Source: Mauremys mutica (lineage: Eukaryota; Chordata; Testudines; Geoemydidae). From it: a DNA stretch of 64,000 bases. The stretch's first letter is position 1; every line of letters begins with the position of its first letter. Under the pieces are notes generated by a model, which saw nothing but the letters and a program-made list of their open reading frames with translations, ran no database searches and had not been told where the DNA came from. The DNA is taken from the NCBI RefSeq assembly GCF_020497125.1, contig NC_059082.1, positions 51,978,524 through 52,042,523 on the forward strand, given 5' to 3'. Made by a program: the position numbers and the translations under genes. This document shows, piece after piece, positions 45,542 to 58,500 of the stretch.

Positions 45542-46389
45542 CTCGGGATGAGGCAGCTCCTGGCTTGCTGTGTCCAGTCTAAGAGGCAGCTGGTGACTGC
45601 AGGGCAAGCCGCTGCCTAAAAACCGGAGTGACAGGGGCGCCTCCCATCCTCACCCCAGGAGCACCTTGCTCGGATGTTGTTGTGCGCCCGCAGAAACTGG
45701 CCACGTGTGTTTAAGGTTAAGGGACAGGCTGTGCCTAGGATGCTTTGGCTCCGAAGGTTCCCCACGTGTGTAATCTCTCGGGGATGGCTATATTTCCTGT
45801 GGAGTGCAGCAGCAAGGCTGCACAGAAGCTCCCAGACTGGTTTATGATGGCGCAGTGGTGGTCCACAAACTCAGTGTGGAGGGGGAGCTCTGTGCGGTAT
45901 TATTTTTGAGAGGGAGGGTTTGTTTTGTTTTAATCATCATGTAGGACCCAATGTAAAAGTTCATTTCCAGATTTAATATTTAGGCTCTTTGTTCTGTTGT
46001 TTATGTAAAATGTTTATAATCAATGTAGCAAAAGAATCTGACTTAGGTGCCTAAAGCAAGAGATGATTACACCAGGCTCTTCTTTAGGGGTGAATCCTAT
46101 TGAATAACCTGGTGTCCCATTTAGGAACAGAGGCTTTTTATATTTTTTTAGAAGGAGATTAAAAATGACAAACTGAATAAAAGTATTGGTTGCATTTGGT
46201 TTTTATTGCCAACCACCTGGTGTAGTTTGGTAAAGGCAGCTGCTTGAACCCATGAGTAACTTTAAACACATGAATATTCATTTACTTCCATGGGACTATA
46301 GCTACCTAAGGTATTTATTTACCACCATCATAGTACCTGAGCACATGTCCATCTTTAATATAGTTATTCTTACAACTCCCTCCCACCAT

Positions 46390-46555
46390 GATATAGGGCA
46401 GTGCTATTATCTCCATTTGACTGATGGAGAACTGAATCACAGAAAGACTTAAGTGACTTTACCGAGATCACACAGGAAGTCTGTGATGGAGCAGGAAGTT
46501 GAACCTCAGTCTCCTGAGTCCCAGGCTGGTGCTCTAATCACTGGACCGTTGTTCT
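46390..46555 (+). repeat. MIR-like SINE remnant
   Basis: CTATTATCTCCATTTGACTG, AAGTGACTTTACCGAGATCA and AACCTCAGTCTCCTGAGTCC then GTGCTCTAATCACTGGACC. Confidence 0.75.
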
Positions 46556-46874
46556 TCCTTGTATACCGCTGTGTGTTCACTGCATCAGCAGTGAAGAGCT
46601 CTATGCTGCAAAAACATGCTGCCAGTCAATGATTACGACCTTGACTTAGTCCCATTATCTTCAGTTAGACTACTGTGGTATTATTATTTGTTGTTTGTAA
46701 TACAATAGTCATAACTTCCCCCCTGCTCTGCCCTTTTGTCCTGCTCACCTTTCTATTTAGCTAATCCTCCTCCAAAAAGAGTTTTGGTATGAATGTGCCA
46801 TTTATTGCCATCACATCGCTCACTCTGCTTGTGTGTTATATCCCTTTCCCCTGAACTTTGGGTGTCTTGTCTAT

Positions 46875-46995
46875 ATTTAGAGTGTAAGCTCTCCAGGGCA
46901 GAGACCATCTACTTCTCTGTTTGTATAGCTCCTAGCACAATGGGGCCCTGATCTTGTTTGATCACTAGACACTACTGTAATAAACATGATTATTA
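46875..46995 (+). repeat. L3/MIR-type 3' tail
   Basis: TAGAGTGTAAGCTCTCCAGG, TAGCTCCTAGCACAATGGGG and CACTACTGTAATAAACATGA. Confidence 0.7.
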
Positions 46996-47004
46996 ATGAT
47001 AATG

Positions 47005-47385
47005 ACAGCACAGAACTGAGGATGAAAGAAAGGAACAGTTGGGTGGGAAGCTTGAGCAGAGGGAAGGCAGTGGGAACAAAACGCACAGACAATCTGTGGA
47101 ACTCCTTGCCAGAGGGTGTTGTGAAGGCCAAGACCATAGCAGAGTTTAAAAAAAAAAAAGAGATTATTCATGGAGGATAAGTCCATCAATGGCTATTGGC
47201 AGGGATGGTATCCCTAGTCTCTGTTTGCCAGAAGCTTGGAATGAGTGACAGGGGATGGATCACTTGATGATTACCTGTTCTGTTCATTCCCTCTGGGGCA
47301 CCTGGCATTGGCCACTGTCAGAAGACAGGATACTGGGCTAGATGGACCTTTGGTCTGACCCAGTAAGGCCATTCTAATGTAAATG
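47005..47385 (+). repeat. CR1 LINE 3' fragment (plus strand)
   Basis: The minus-strand CR1 copies appear here in forward orientation: ATCTGTGGAACTCCTTGCCA then GAGGGTGTTGTGAAGGCCAA (LWNSLPEGVVKAKTIAEFKK), followed by GGCTATTGGCAGGGATGG and the 3' UTR ending at AGTAAGGCCATTCTAATGTA. Confidence 0.88.
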
Positions 47386-47467
47386 AGATGGAGGCAGAGG
47401 CACAGTTGCAGAAGGCCTTGAATGTTCTAAACTTTATTTAAATTTTAAAGGTATATTTGGAATGTCA

Positions 47468-47712
47468 AACTGTGGCTGCGTCTTCACTGGAAAAAAGTGT
47501 GTTCATACCTCAAGGGAAAATGCTAGCGAAGACAAGGCAGTTTGTTGTTTTCACACCAGTTAGCAAGTGGAGGTAGAGACACTAAGGGGGAACCTAGTTT
47601 TTAACCTGGACTGCTCATTTGCATGAAAATGACAATGTCTCTTGTCTTCACCAGGATTTTACCTTGAGTTGAGGACGCCACACCTCTTTTCTCCCAGTGA
47701 AGACGGAGCTTT
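47468..47712. mobile_element. MITE with ACACT/CTTCAC-type ends
   Basis: GGCTGCGTCTTCACTGGAAA at left and TCTCCCAGTGAAGACGGAGC at right are inverted. Interior AAAATGCTAGCGAAGACAAG and CTTGTCTTCACCAGGATTTT are also inverted. No clear target duplication. Confidence 0.5.
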
Positions 47713-47794
47713 CTTCTGTCCAATTAAGCAGCATTTTTTTCACTTCTCTCTTTCCCATCTTCCATTTAAACCCACTTGTTACCTTTTGTTTTGC

Positions 47795-47910
47795 ATTTAG
47801 ATTGTAAGCTCTTCAGGGCACATCTTTTTAGGTGTTTGTACATTGCATAGCACAGTGAGGGCCCCTTCTTGTTGGGACTTTTTGGCACTACTGTAATAGA
47901 AATAATCATA
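47795..47910 (+). repeat. L3/MIR-type 3' tail
   Basis: TTTAGATTGTAAGCTCTTCA, TGCATAGCACAGTGAGGGCC and CACTACTGTAATAGAAATAA. Confidence 0.65.
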
Positions 47911-48786
47911 CCAACACGCAAAATAAGTATCTTGGGAGTTATCCTAATAAAGCAACCGTCATGTACCAGTACATCCTGATTATGTAGAATAGATTGAATT
48001 TCATTTTTTTTTAATTATAAAAGTGTATAGGTGTATGGAGGAGAAGGGCTGGGTTTTGAGATAAATGAGTCCTTAATAGGTCACAAGAAAGAGAAATAAT
48101 TATTGTCCCCAAACGACAAATGATTAAGAAAATACAAATAAGACAGAAAACACTAGAGGCAGCTATGTCAGGTGGCTTTATTAAAGAACTGAGCAAATGT
48201 GTGATCCCATCTATAGGTGATTAACACATTCCCATATCCCACAGTCTAGGGAAGGAAAATGGACCTTAACCTTTTAGGCAGTCATGAAATTATGCTACCT
48301 TTTCTAATTAAGTTACTGCATCCAGTCCAGTGGGCAAACTGCAAATCAACTGGCAGGTCCATTATTTATTTAAAATGTGTTTGAGCAATTTCCAAGATGC
48401 ACAGAGGCAGGATTAGGCTGCTCCTGAACTGCTGAGGATATAAGCACTAATTTAGCAAGGTTGCTTCTGTAGGCTCTGAAGATGCATTAAAGGAATCAGC
48501 TGCATTCAGGTGATGTTACTACTTTATTTTGAAAGGCAACTCAGCATTTGACACAGTTGTCATTACTAACATCCACCATTCAGTTTAAGCAGGGTTTTTC
48601 TCTCTGTAGGGTTTTCCTAGTTTCCCCTGTGTGTATTTTGTCTCTTTTGACTATAAACAGTTCACATGAGGAATCACTTCTCTCTTGTACAGTGCAGAGT
48701 GTGCTGTCAGCACTTAAACAGAATTTAATGCCTAATCTTGACAAGGGTTTTCAAATTCCATTTTAACCATATTTTGACTGGAGAGA

Positions 48787-48988
48787 GAATCATAGAATCT
48801 TAGGACTGGAAGGGACCTCAAGAGGTAATCTAGTCTAGTCCCCTGCACTCACGGCAGGATGAAGTATTATCTGGACCATCCATGACAGATGTTTATCTAA
48901 CCTGCTCTTAAAAGTCTCGAATGATGGAGATTCCACAACCTCCCTAAGCAATTTATTCCAGTGCTTAACTGCCGTGACAGGAAATTTT
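48787..48988 (-). repeat. CR1 LINE 3' end, second subfamily
   Basis: AGAATCATAGAATCTTAGGA, CTGGAAGGGACCTCAAGAGG and TTTTTCCTAATGTC end mark an inverse CR1 3' UTR of a subfamily different from the adjoining copy at 48,995. Confidence 0.8.
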
Positions 48989-48994
48989 TCCTAA

Positions 48995-51780
48995 TGTCAT
49001 AAGAATGGCCATACTGGGTCAGACCAAAGGTCCATCCAGCTCAGTATCCTGTCTACCGACAGTGACCAATGCCAGGTGTCCCAGAGGGAGTGAACCTAAC
49101 AGGTAATGATCAAGTGATCTCTCTCCTGCCATCCATCTCCACCCTCCGACAAACAGATGGTAGGGACACCATTCCTTACCCATCCTGGCTAATAGCTATT
49201 AATGGACTTGACCTCCATGAATTTTTCTAGTTCTCTTTTAAACCCTGTTATAGTCCTAGCCTTCACAACCTCCTCAGGCGAGGAGTTCCACAGGTTGACT
49301 ATGCGCTGTGAGAAGAAAAACTTCCTTTTATTTGTTTTAAGTCTGCTGCCCATTAATTTCATTTGGTAGCCCTTAGTTCTTATATTATGGGAACAAGGAA
49401 ATAACTTTTCCTTATTCACTTTCTCCACACCACTCATGATTTTATATACCTCTATCATATCCCCCCTTAGTCTCCTCTTTTCCAAGCTGAAAAGTCCTAG
49501 CCTCTTTAATCTCTCCTTGTATGGGACCCGTTCCAAACCCCTAATCATTTTAGTTACCCTTCTCTGAACCTTTTCTAATGCCAGTATATCTTTTTTGAGA
49601 TGAGGAGACCACATCTGTACGCAGTATTCAAGATGTGGGCATACCATGGATTTATATAAGGGCTATAAGGTAGTCTCCATCTTGCTCTCTATCCCTTTTT
49701 TTTTTTTTAATGATTCCTAACATTCTGCTTGCTTTTTTGACTGCCGCTGCACACTGTGTGGATGTCTTCAGGGAACTATCCACAATAATTCCAAGATCTC
49801 TTTCCTGATTATCTGTAGCTAAATTAGCCCCATCATATTGTGTATATATAGTTGGGGTTATTTTTTCCAATGTGCATTACTTTACATTTATCTACATTAA
49901 ATTTCATTTGCCATTTTGTTGCCCAATCACTTAGTTTGTGAGATATTTTTGAAATTCTTCACAGTCTGCTTTCATCTTAACTATCTTGAGCAGTTTAGTA
50001 TCGTCTGCAAACTTTGCCACCTCACTGTTTACCCCCTTCTCCAGGTCTTTTATGAATAAGTTGAATAGGATTGGTCCTAGGACTGCCCCTCTCCATTCTG
50101 AAAATTTACCATTTATTCCTTTGTTCCCTGTCTTTTAACCTGTTCTCAATCTATGAAAGGACCTTCCCTCTTATCCCATGGCAACTTAATTTATGTAAGA
50201 GCCTTTGGTGAGGGACCTTGTCAAAGGCTTTCTGGAAATCTACACTGTCCACTGGATCCCCCTTGTCCGCATGTTTGTTGACACCTTCAAAGAACTCTAC
50301 TAGATTAGTAAGACATGATTTCCCTTTACAGAAACCGTGTTGACTTTTGCCCAACAAATTGTTCTTCTATGTGTCTGACAATTTTATTCTTTACTATTGT
50401 TTCAACTAATTTGCCCGGTACTGACATTAGACTTACCGGTCTGTATTGCTGGGATCACCTCTAGAGCCCTTTTTAAATACTGGCATTACATTAGCTGTCT
50501 TCCAGTCACTGGGTGCAGAAGCTGATTTAAAGGACAGGTTACAAACCATAGTTAATAGTTACGCAATTTCACATTTGAGTTCTTTCAGAACTCTTGGATG
50601 AATGCCATCTGGACTTGTTACTGTTAAGTTTATCAATTAATTCTAAAACCTCCTCTAGTGACACTTCTGTCTGTGACAATTCCTCAGACTTGTCACCTAC
50701 AAAGGATGGCTCAGGTTTGGGAATCTCCCTAACATCTTCAGCTGTAAAGACTGAAGCAAAGAATTCATTTAGTTTCTCTGCAATGACTTTATTGTCTTTA
50801 AGTGCTCCTTTTGTATCTCGATAGTCCAGGGGCCCCACTGGTTGTTTAGCAGGCTTCTTGCTTCTGATGTACTTAAACATTTTGTTATTGCCCTGTTCTT
50901 CAAACTCCTTTTTGGCTTTTCTTATTACATTTTTACACTTAAATTGGCAGTGTTTATGCTCCTTTCTATTTACCTCACTAGGATTTGACTTCCACTTTTT
51001 ATCTCTCACTGCTTCTTTTACATGATTGTTAAGCCATGGTGGTTCTGTTTTAGTTCTTTTACTGAGTTTTTTAATTTGGGGTATACATTTAAGTTGTGCC
51101 TCTATTATGGTGTCTTTTGAAAAGTGTCCATGCAGCTTGCAGGGATTTCACTCTAGTCCAGGCCTGCACAACTCGTAAAGCGGCGAGGGCCACATTATTC
51201 CAAAGAAAACAGCTGAGGGCCGAAACCCCCCGGCCCCGCGGAAACACCCCCCCACCTCCGAGCACCTCCCGGCCCTGCGGAAACACCCCACTCCAGCACC
51301 GCCTAGCCCTGCAGAAACAAATCCTCCTTCCCCAGCGCCACCCCACCAAAACAGCTGTGGGCCAAAAAGGAAGGTTGGGGGTGGGGAGGTGATACTTGAT
51401 TTTAAATCAACCAGGAGCTCTTAGCTGAAGAGGTGGCTGGGAGCCCTCAGGGGCAAATTAAAGGGCCCGGGGCTCCGGTGGCTGGGGCAGGGATTTAAAG
51501 GGCCCAGATCTCCTGCCGCTGCGGGGAGACCAAGCCCTTTAAATCACAGCCCCAGCCCATCTGCTGGAGCCACGGCCGGGATTCAAAGGGCTCTGGGCTG
51601 CCCACAGAGCGCCGTGTGCGGGGGATTTAGAATCCCCCCGCAGGCCGCACAGTGAGGTTCCACAGGCCGCATGTTGTGCAGGCCTGCTCTAGTCACTATA
51701 CCTTCTAATTTCTGTTTAACTAACCTCCTCATTTTAGCATAGTTCCCCTTTCTGAAATTAAATGCCACAGTGTTGTCCTA
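48995..51780 (-). mobile_element. Long CR1 LINE (3' UTR and ORF2), interrupted by a hAT element
   Basis: From the right, the minus strand reads VAFNFRKGNYAKMRRLVKQK (51,700-51,775), the connector region with KVIAEKLNEFFASVFTAED (50,569-51,009), reverse transcriptase motifs QHGFCKGKSCLTNLVEFFEG and DFQKAFDKVPHQRLLHKL (50,151-50,357), FADD at about 50,000, and the C-terminus RRVTKMIRGLERVPYKERLK to [20 protein letters not shown] (49,189-49,647). Multiple frameshifts and stops make it inactive. The endonuclease N-terminus is missing. Confidence 0.9.
51159..51686. mobile_element. hAT MITE inserted in CR1, perfect 8-bp duplication
   Basis: Ends CAGGCCTGCACAACTCGTAA and ATGTTGTGCAGGCCTG are flanked by CTCTAGTC (51151-51158 and 51687-51694). 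CR1 coding sequence resumes after the duplication, so it inserted later than the CR1. The interior is GC-rich without a transposase. Confidence 0.93.
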
Positions 51781-51784
51781 TCCT

Positions 51785-52110
51785 CAGAGGTAAGGAGAAA
51801 AGTTTTCAAGTACATAAAAGGTTACAAGGAGGAGGAAAAAAATTTGTCCCCTCTCAGTCTTCTCTTCTCCACACTAAATAAACCTATTTTTTCAATCTTT
51901 CCTCATGTTTTCTAGACCGTTAATGATTTTTGTTGCACTTCTCTGGATTTTCTCCAATTTGTCCACATCTTTCTTGAAATGTGGTGCCCAGAACTGGACA
52001 CAATACTCCAGTTGAGGCGGAGCAGAGTGCAAGAATTACTTCTTGTGTCTTGCTTACAACACTCCTGCTAATCCATTCCAGAATTATGTATGTTTGTTTT
52101 CTAGCATTGT
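51785..52110 (-). repeat. CR1 fragments (other subfamilies)
   Basis: A short plus-oriented piece (TACATAAAAGGTTACAAGGA) is followed by an inverse ORF2 end (TTCTCTGGATTTTCTCCAAT, AATGTGGTGCCCAGAACTGG). It ends about 290 bp before the first ANKS3 coding exon. Confidence 0.65.
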
Positions 52111-52400
52111 TTGCGTTGTTGTTTGTAGAGTAGACAGGACCAAATGGTCTAGAACAACAGTAAAGGGCTGTCATGGAGGATCTGCAGCAACCACTTGCTG
52201 TTTCACAGGAGAGCTTTGTTGACCAAGGAAGGGCAAAGGAGGGGTTCAGTTTATGGTTAGGAATTCAGCATAACATATCTCTGAGAAGATCACACCTTCA
52301 AAGCTGAGGATGTCTCAGCTCCAGGGCCAAGTGGTCACACCACAGTACTATAAGATCCTGAAGTTGGAACTGAAAGTTCTGTTACACTTTGGCTCTACAG

Positions 52401-52576
52401 GTCATGATGTCAGAGCTGAGTGATGAAGCCAGCGAATCGGAGCTCCTGAACCGCAGCCTGTCCATGTGGCATGGGGTAGGCCAGATGATGTGTCGAGAAG
52501 AGCTGGATGTTCCACTGGACCTACACACAGCATCCTCCATTGGCCAGTATGAGGTGGTGCAGGAGTGTATTCAGCG
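52401..52576 (+). CDS. ANKS3: ANKS3 coding exon 1 (start codon)
   Basis: The acceptor is CTCTACAG and the donor CAGCG|GTAAGG. Tandem ATGs lie at 52404 and 52407. The second gives MSELSDEASESELLNRSLSM, matching the human N-terminus, so it is preferred. The exon continues into ankyrin repeat 1 (LDLHTASSIGQYEVVQECIQ). An ATG at 52389 lies before the acceptor. Confidence 0.93.
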
Positions 52577-55500
52577 GTAAGGAATGAGCAGAGCATGACT
52601 AACACAGCTTTGTTGTTACTTATGCTGATAATATTTTTAAATGACAGCAGTACAGGGTCAGGCTGCACTGGGACAATGACCCTTTGCCAGTGAACTTCAG
52701 TGGTATCAGATCATTTGCTCAGTGTAAAGTGATTTGTGGGCCATGTTTGGGATGGGGAAATTCACCCCCCAAAATTCCCACTGATTCAGCTGAAATGGAG
52801 TTAGATCTCATGGGGAGCTACAGTGTAGACAAGTGCCTGACTTGTTTTTAACACTGTTTTTATTTTAACTACAAAAGTAATAAAGATGATTTTGATTACA
52901 AGAGACTGTGCTGCAGCTGTGATCAGCTTTAGTATTGGTTCAGCTGATTTCTTTTTACTTACTTTTCTTTCTTTTTTTTTTTTAAGTGAGGAACTGGATT
53001 TAAATAAGAGAAACTGTGGTGGCTGGACCCCGCTGATGTACGCTTCCTACATCGGGCATGATACCATCGTGCATCTGCTGCTGGAGGCGGGAGTGAATGT
53101 GAACGTCCCGACGCCGGAAGGGCAGACCCCACTCATGCTGGCCTCCAGTTGTGGCAATGAGAGTGTTGCCTACTTCCTCCTCCAGGTGGGTGTTCAGGAA
53201 TGTCTAAGAAAGCTGGTATTGTAAAATTGAAATGCCTGAGGAGTGGAATCCTCCACCAGTTCTGACAGAGAACTGTAAGCTCAGTGCGCTGCTGTAAATT
53301 CAGCTTCCTGACAGGGATTCAAACTTTCTCAGAATCACAGCTCAGAGAGCAATGGCTAACAGACCCAGGAGAGATGCTGCAGTAAAGAACGTTCTGTGTT
53401 CTCTTGAAGCAAGGCGCAGAGCTGGAGATGAAGGACATTCATGGCTGGACTGCCCTCTTCCACTGCACCAGTGCTGGACACCAGCAGATGGTCAAATTCT
53501 TACTGGACAATGGGGCGAACGCCAACTGCAAGTAAGAGGAAAAATAACTGGTATTTCTTTTCTGTGTCAAGGATTTCCACGTGATTTCAAAAGCAAAAGG
53601 AACACATTAGCATAAGAAGTGCTCAGAGCATAAAGGAAGAAAATACATTCCTCCTTTTCCCTTGCAGCTTAAGCATATAAAATGTAATCCACTATCCCTG
53701 TGGGCCATGGAGTTAATGTAGTGATCATAGTGCCATGTAAACTGAGAAGTGGAGTCTGCCCACACTGCCACATTTAAACCAATATCACATGAAATCAAGT
53801 TCTGTTTTGGCTGATCTCTGTGAAAGGGCATTACAGCTTGCTCCTGACCTCAGTTACACTCTGCTGCTGACCCTGTATAACTCAGTTGATGCTCATGCAC
53901 GGTCGCTTAACATATTGGCTGGCTTCCCATGCTTATGCTTCTAAGAACCTGCCATTGGTAGCATGCACATCAAACAACCTGCAATGGTATGTGTTGGTCG
54001 TGCTGTTTCTGTTTCGTTAATGTTTAATGATATTGATTTCCAAAACAGAAAACCCCAGATACTTATTGGTGGAAGTCCATGTAGCTCTGAAGTCAGTGGA
54101 GCTAAACCAGTTTATACCTGCCAAGGATCTAGCCCCGAAACTCCATTGACAATCTTAATACTTGAAGCAGAATAGCTGACTCTCCTTCCCTAGTTACAGT
54201 GGCTTTGCAGGACCCAGAGCAGTAAAATCTTTCTGATCATAACCCTGTTTCCTTAATTTTTCCGGGGGAAGAAATGCTTGTTATGTAAATGCATAAAATA
54301 TTTATCGCAACAAATATGTATGTTCTTGAATTTCTGGCCTAAATTGCATGATACACAAAGAGCCATGTCACAAGAAAAAGATCCTTCCAGGCCCTTATAT
54401 AACATAGTACTAGCTGTCTATTGGCTTTGGACAGCATATAGGGTAGGACATTAGTGTTCAGTTGAACATCAGCTCATCTTCCTCAGAGTTCTGAATAACT
54501 TCTTTTGCATACCAAGGATCAAGCGTAGCTTGAAGTTTATCCCCAGCAAACAAACACAGTTCAGAATTCATGTATATAGAAAATGCATATTAAATACAAC
54601 CAAAGCAGAGAATGTGATATGCAAGACAGAAACGGGGATGTGTCTGACAGGATTTGACCCCCTCCTGGAATTGCCTTTCCTGATAACAACATTGGTGAAA
54701 GAGTGGTGGGGCTTGACCAGGTTTCAGCTGGAGGTGCCCTGGTGGGACATGCTATTTTGTTGGCCCCATCCTGCCTGGGTTAGAGGGATTAAAATAGTGG
54801 TTCTCAAACTTTTGTATTGGTGACCCTTTTCACATAGCAATCCTCTGAGTGAGACCCCCCTCCCACCCTTACAAACTATAAACACTTTTTTGTGTATATT
54901 TAACACCATTATAAATGCTGGAGGCAAAGCGGGGTTTGGGTTGGAGGCTGACAGCTCGTGACACCCCCCCCCCCGTAATAACCTTGTGACCCCTTGAGGT
55001 GTCCCGACCCCCAGTTTGAGAACCCCTGGATTAAAATGACATTTTAGCAGATGTGCCTTCTTGAGTAATATATGGCTTCATGAGCTAAGTACTCTTTTTT
55101 TGGTAATGAATTCAATTTAACTTTGTGCTGGTTAAAGGAGCCAGTTAGACAAGCCCGGGAAATTGAGATCTTTTGCGAAGACTTGGCAAGCTAGGGTGTG
55201 GGTTCCGCTTCAGCCTTCAGTGGGCGAGATTTGCTCTTTGGTTATTTTTTCTGTGTGTGACCAGCAAACCATATTATATCTTCCATTTCACCTGTCCTGA
55301 GTCCAACCTACATGAGCTTTTTTTCTTTCTCTTATCCAGGGAGCCTGTGTATGGATATACACCTCTGATGGAAGCAGCTGCCTCTGGCCATGAGATAATT
55401 GTCCAGTATCTTCTCAATCATGTAAGTGTCTGCGCAATTCTAAATAAATCCTAGAATCTTTAGGGTCCAGACTTACCCTCAGGAGAACACAGGATTTGAG

Positions 55501-58500
55501 AGCTCAGGCCTTCCAAAGGGTTATAGTTCCAGGCTGTTGCTCTCCATTACAAGTCCCCTCTGGTGGTAGGTCACAGCCTCATTGAGTAGTTTTGTGGGGT
55601 TGAATGCCTATACAGCTGTTATTTAATAAAGCAGAGAGATCCCAAATCCAAACTAACCTTTCTCCACAGCGTGTATCTCCCCTAACAGCCCCTGCATGTT
55701 TACAGCATCGAATCTCTGGTCTTTCCTTAAGTGTAATTCAATTTTTCCAAAGGGGATGAAATGCTCCTTTTTCTCTCCTTTCTAATACATATTTTGTTGC
55801 TAAAGAAACCCAAAATAACTTCCAAATTCCCACAGCCTATTTCTGGCTCGCCATGTGCCTCACCCTTTCCCTCATGGTATAATCTATTAAAACTCTAGCC
55901 CATTTCCAGGGCAAAATTTCCACCTCTGCTTTCCAGAAGTGGTCTCTGTTGTTTTTTCTCCTTGCAATAGGTGTTGCATTGGACACATCCAATAAATGTA
56001 GCCAGGGATCCTGTGGTCAGCAGCGTTGGTTCATTCTGGGCACACTGCTGCTGTGGGAGTGTTAGCTAGCTGTAGCTTTTAGCAAAAAATCTTTTTTTTT
56101 ATCTGAGATTGGCTAGGAGTTGGAGCCCCAGCCCAGGGGATTGTGACTGGGCCGTGATGACTTACACTACATGAGCTCCAGGCTGGGTTGCTGCACCTTG
56201 CTATGCCTAGGGATAAGCACTTCAAATTTGATAGAAGCTTCAGTTTTTCCAAAATGCAGCAGCATCCTAGCGGTCTGCTCATACACTGGTTCCCCACAGA
56301 TTATCAGGTCAAGTTCAAAATCTCTGCCCTTCCTCATGCCCCTCCACAGAATTAGCCCAAGACACTTTGAGAGCATGTAATGATGATCGCCCATCTCAGC
56401 TGTTTTTCTCAGGAACTAGAAAGCTGTCATTCCAAGGATGGGGGTGGGGCAGAAGCTTTCTCAACAATATGGCTAATTAGACTTCAATGCTTATTAACAG
56501 AGGAGACAAGAGACCCCCAATCTCACTGCCTTGAGACCAAAAATCAGCAGCGAAGAAGAGCTCTCAAAATACACCGTGATGGTGGTTCTATTAGGAGCAG
56601 TCACAGAACCAGAGTGTGTGTAAAATAACTGTTAGACACCATGGTGAGGAACTTCCCCCTTCCCTCTACAGTGTCGCTTGCCTTAGAAGTGAAGCCATGC
56701 TCTGCTGCACCATGCACCAAGGGCACTGTATGTTTTAATTGCTGGACATGCTGTGCTGCTCTCCAGCTCACAGACTAAGGAACACAGCCTGTGCTGCCGT
56801 GTTCCCATGCAAACGTCTGTCTGAATCCTCGATCAGATGAAACAATCATGGAATGAATTATGCCTACTCTCCTCTTTCTGTCCATCCTAGGAGAGGAGGT
56901 GCAATTTGTTCAATGACTCTCTAACCTGAGTAGGATTGTCCCTATTGTTTTGGATTTGAAACTCTGAGCCAGGCAGGACTAAGCCTGTGGGGCTACCATC
57001 CTGATGGGCTTCTGGAATATTGATATAAGTGTTGGTAATGATATTAACACCCCAATAGTTTGAGGTCTGGTCTATGCTACTGCTTCAGTTGATGTAACTT
57101 CTGTCGCTCAGAGGTGTGAAAAAGACACTCCCCTGAGCGATGCAAGTGACAGCGACCTAAGCTCTGTCCACACTGCTACTGTCAGTGGGAGACGCTCTCC
57201 CGCTGGCATAGCTTCTGCCTTTCGCAGAGGTGGAGTAATTATGCTGATAGAAGAGTGCTCTCCTGTCAGTATAGCACACCTTCACCAGACATGCTACAGT
57301 GGTGCTGCTGCGGCGCCGTAGTGTAGACTTGTCCCTGAAAGGATCTAGACACTCAGGGCAAGTCAGACTATTGAAACAGCCCTTGTTTTTAGCCTTTTTG
57401 ACTCTCATAAAGCGTGATGTCAGTTAATATCTGATCCACCCCTAGGAGATCCTATCTAGTGCTTTGTAGGCCTGTGTATTCTGCCTAGCAGGCATCTTCC
57501 ACCTCCATGCTAAAGTTTGAATATTCAGTCCTCTTGGCTTCTAACCACAGTGAGCCCCTTTATAAAAATTTAAATGTAATTTGCATAGTGACTTTGTTCA
57601 GCAAAATGAAGTAATGAAGGAATAATCGGCAGCAGATCAAGCAAGATTATGGTGGTGATGCAGAAAAGTGAGATATTGGGCTATTCTGATGAGAGAGCAG
57701 ACAGCAAATCATTAGGCGCAGTAGCACTGAGAAGAGACTCAGGGAATTTATCCATGGCTCTCAAGGAGCCTTGCACTTCCATTAAAAAGGCAGACAAGAA
57801 AAGGGGGATCTTGATGGAATATGAAAGTTCTTTGGTTCCCTTGAATTGTGTGTGTGGTATCCATTCAGAACACGCACGCCAGAAGTATGTATTGCCTTCC
57901 CACAGGGCGTGAAGGTGGATGTGAGAGAGAACACGGGAGCCACAGCACGGGCTCTGGCCATGAAGTATGGACACATGAAGATCGTGGGGCTGATGGACCT
58001 ACACGCAGCCCCCATGCCCAAAGTCTTCTGCAGGGGCCCAGGTAACTGAGACACCTCTTTGTATGTGCACGTTAAGGGAAGGTGCTTGGGGAAGAGGCTG
58101 TTGCTGTTTTATAGTGCAGTGATACTTCAGGTGTCTGCTGGAAATCCCTCTCCTCTAAACAGCAGTGGAGGCCTGGATGGGTAGCCCTTGCTGGTGCAAG
58201 GGGTGCCTGGCAATAAGCTTCTACTCCATTCAACCATTGTTTGCTCACCCTTTGCTTTGCTTCACTGTTTTTCCCACTGTTTTTAAAGGGCCAGTAGCAA
58301 ATCAAGAATGTAACTAGCTGGAGCTACTGTGCAGCTAACTGTCTGTGCTTGGACCACAGGAAAATACTGTGAAGATCTGAGCTCCTCAGATGAATCGTGC
58401 TCCACTCCCCAGAGACAGAGACCAGTCCGTAAGACCAAGGGCCCGAGTATCCATGAGGGGCCCCAAGCTTTGGCTAAGATAACAGCTGTCGGAATTGCAG

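Larger units (their letters stand above)
44088..45620. promoter_or_regulatory. CpG-rich bidirectional promoter, DNAAF8 (-) / ANKS3 (+)
   Basis: Two GC- and CpG-dense blocks (about 44,090-44,690 and 45,110-45,620) contrast with the AT-rich, CpG-poor surroundings. They are separated by a Penelope-derived insertion and a short AT-richer stretch. The position between divergent genes, the X-box and the inverted CCAAT boxes support a shared promoter. Open frames inside it reflect base composition. Confidence 0.8.

Noticed and set aside
45256..45619. 108- and 111-codon frames downstream of the promoter
   Set aside because: They translate the 60-bp tandem repeat in several frames; no conserved sequence.
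52389..52406. Upstream in-frame ATG for ANKS3
   Set aside because: It lies before the splice acceptor at 52399-52400, so it is not in the spliced message.
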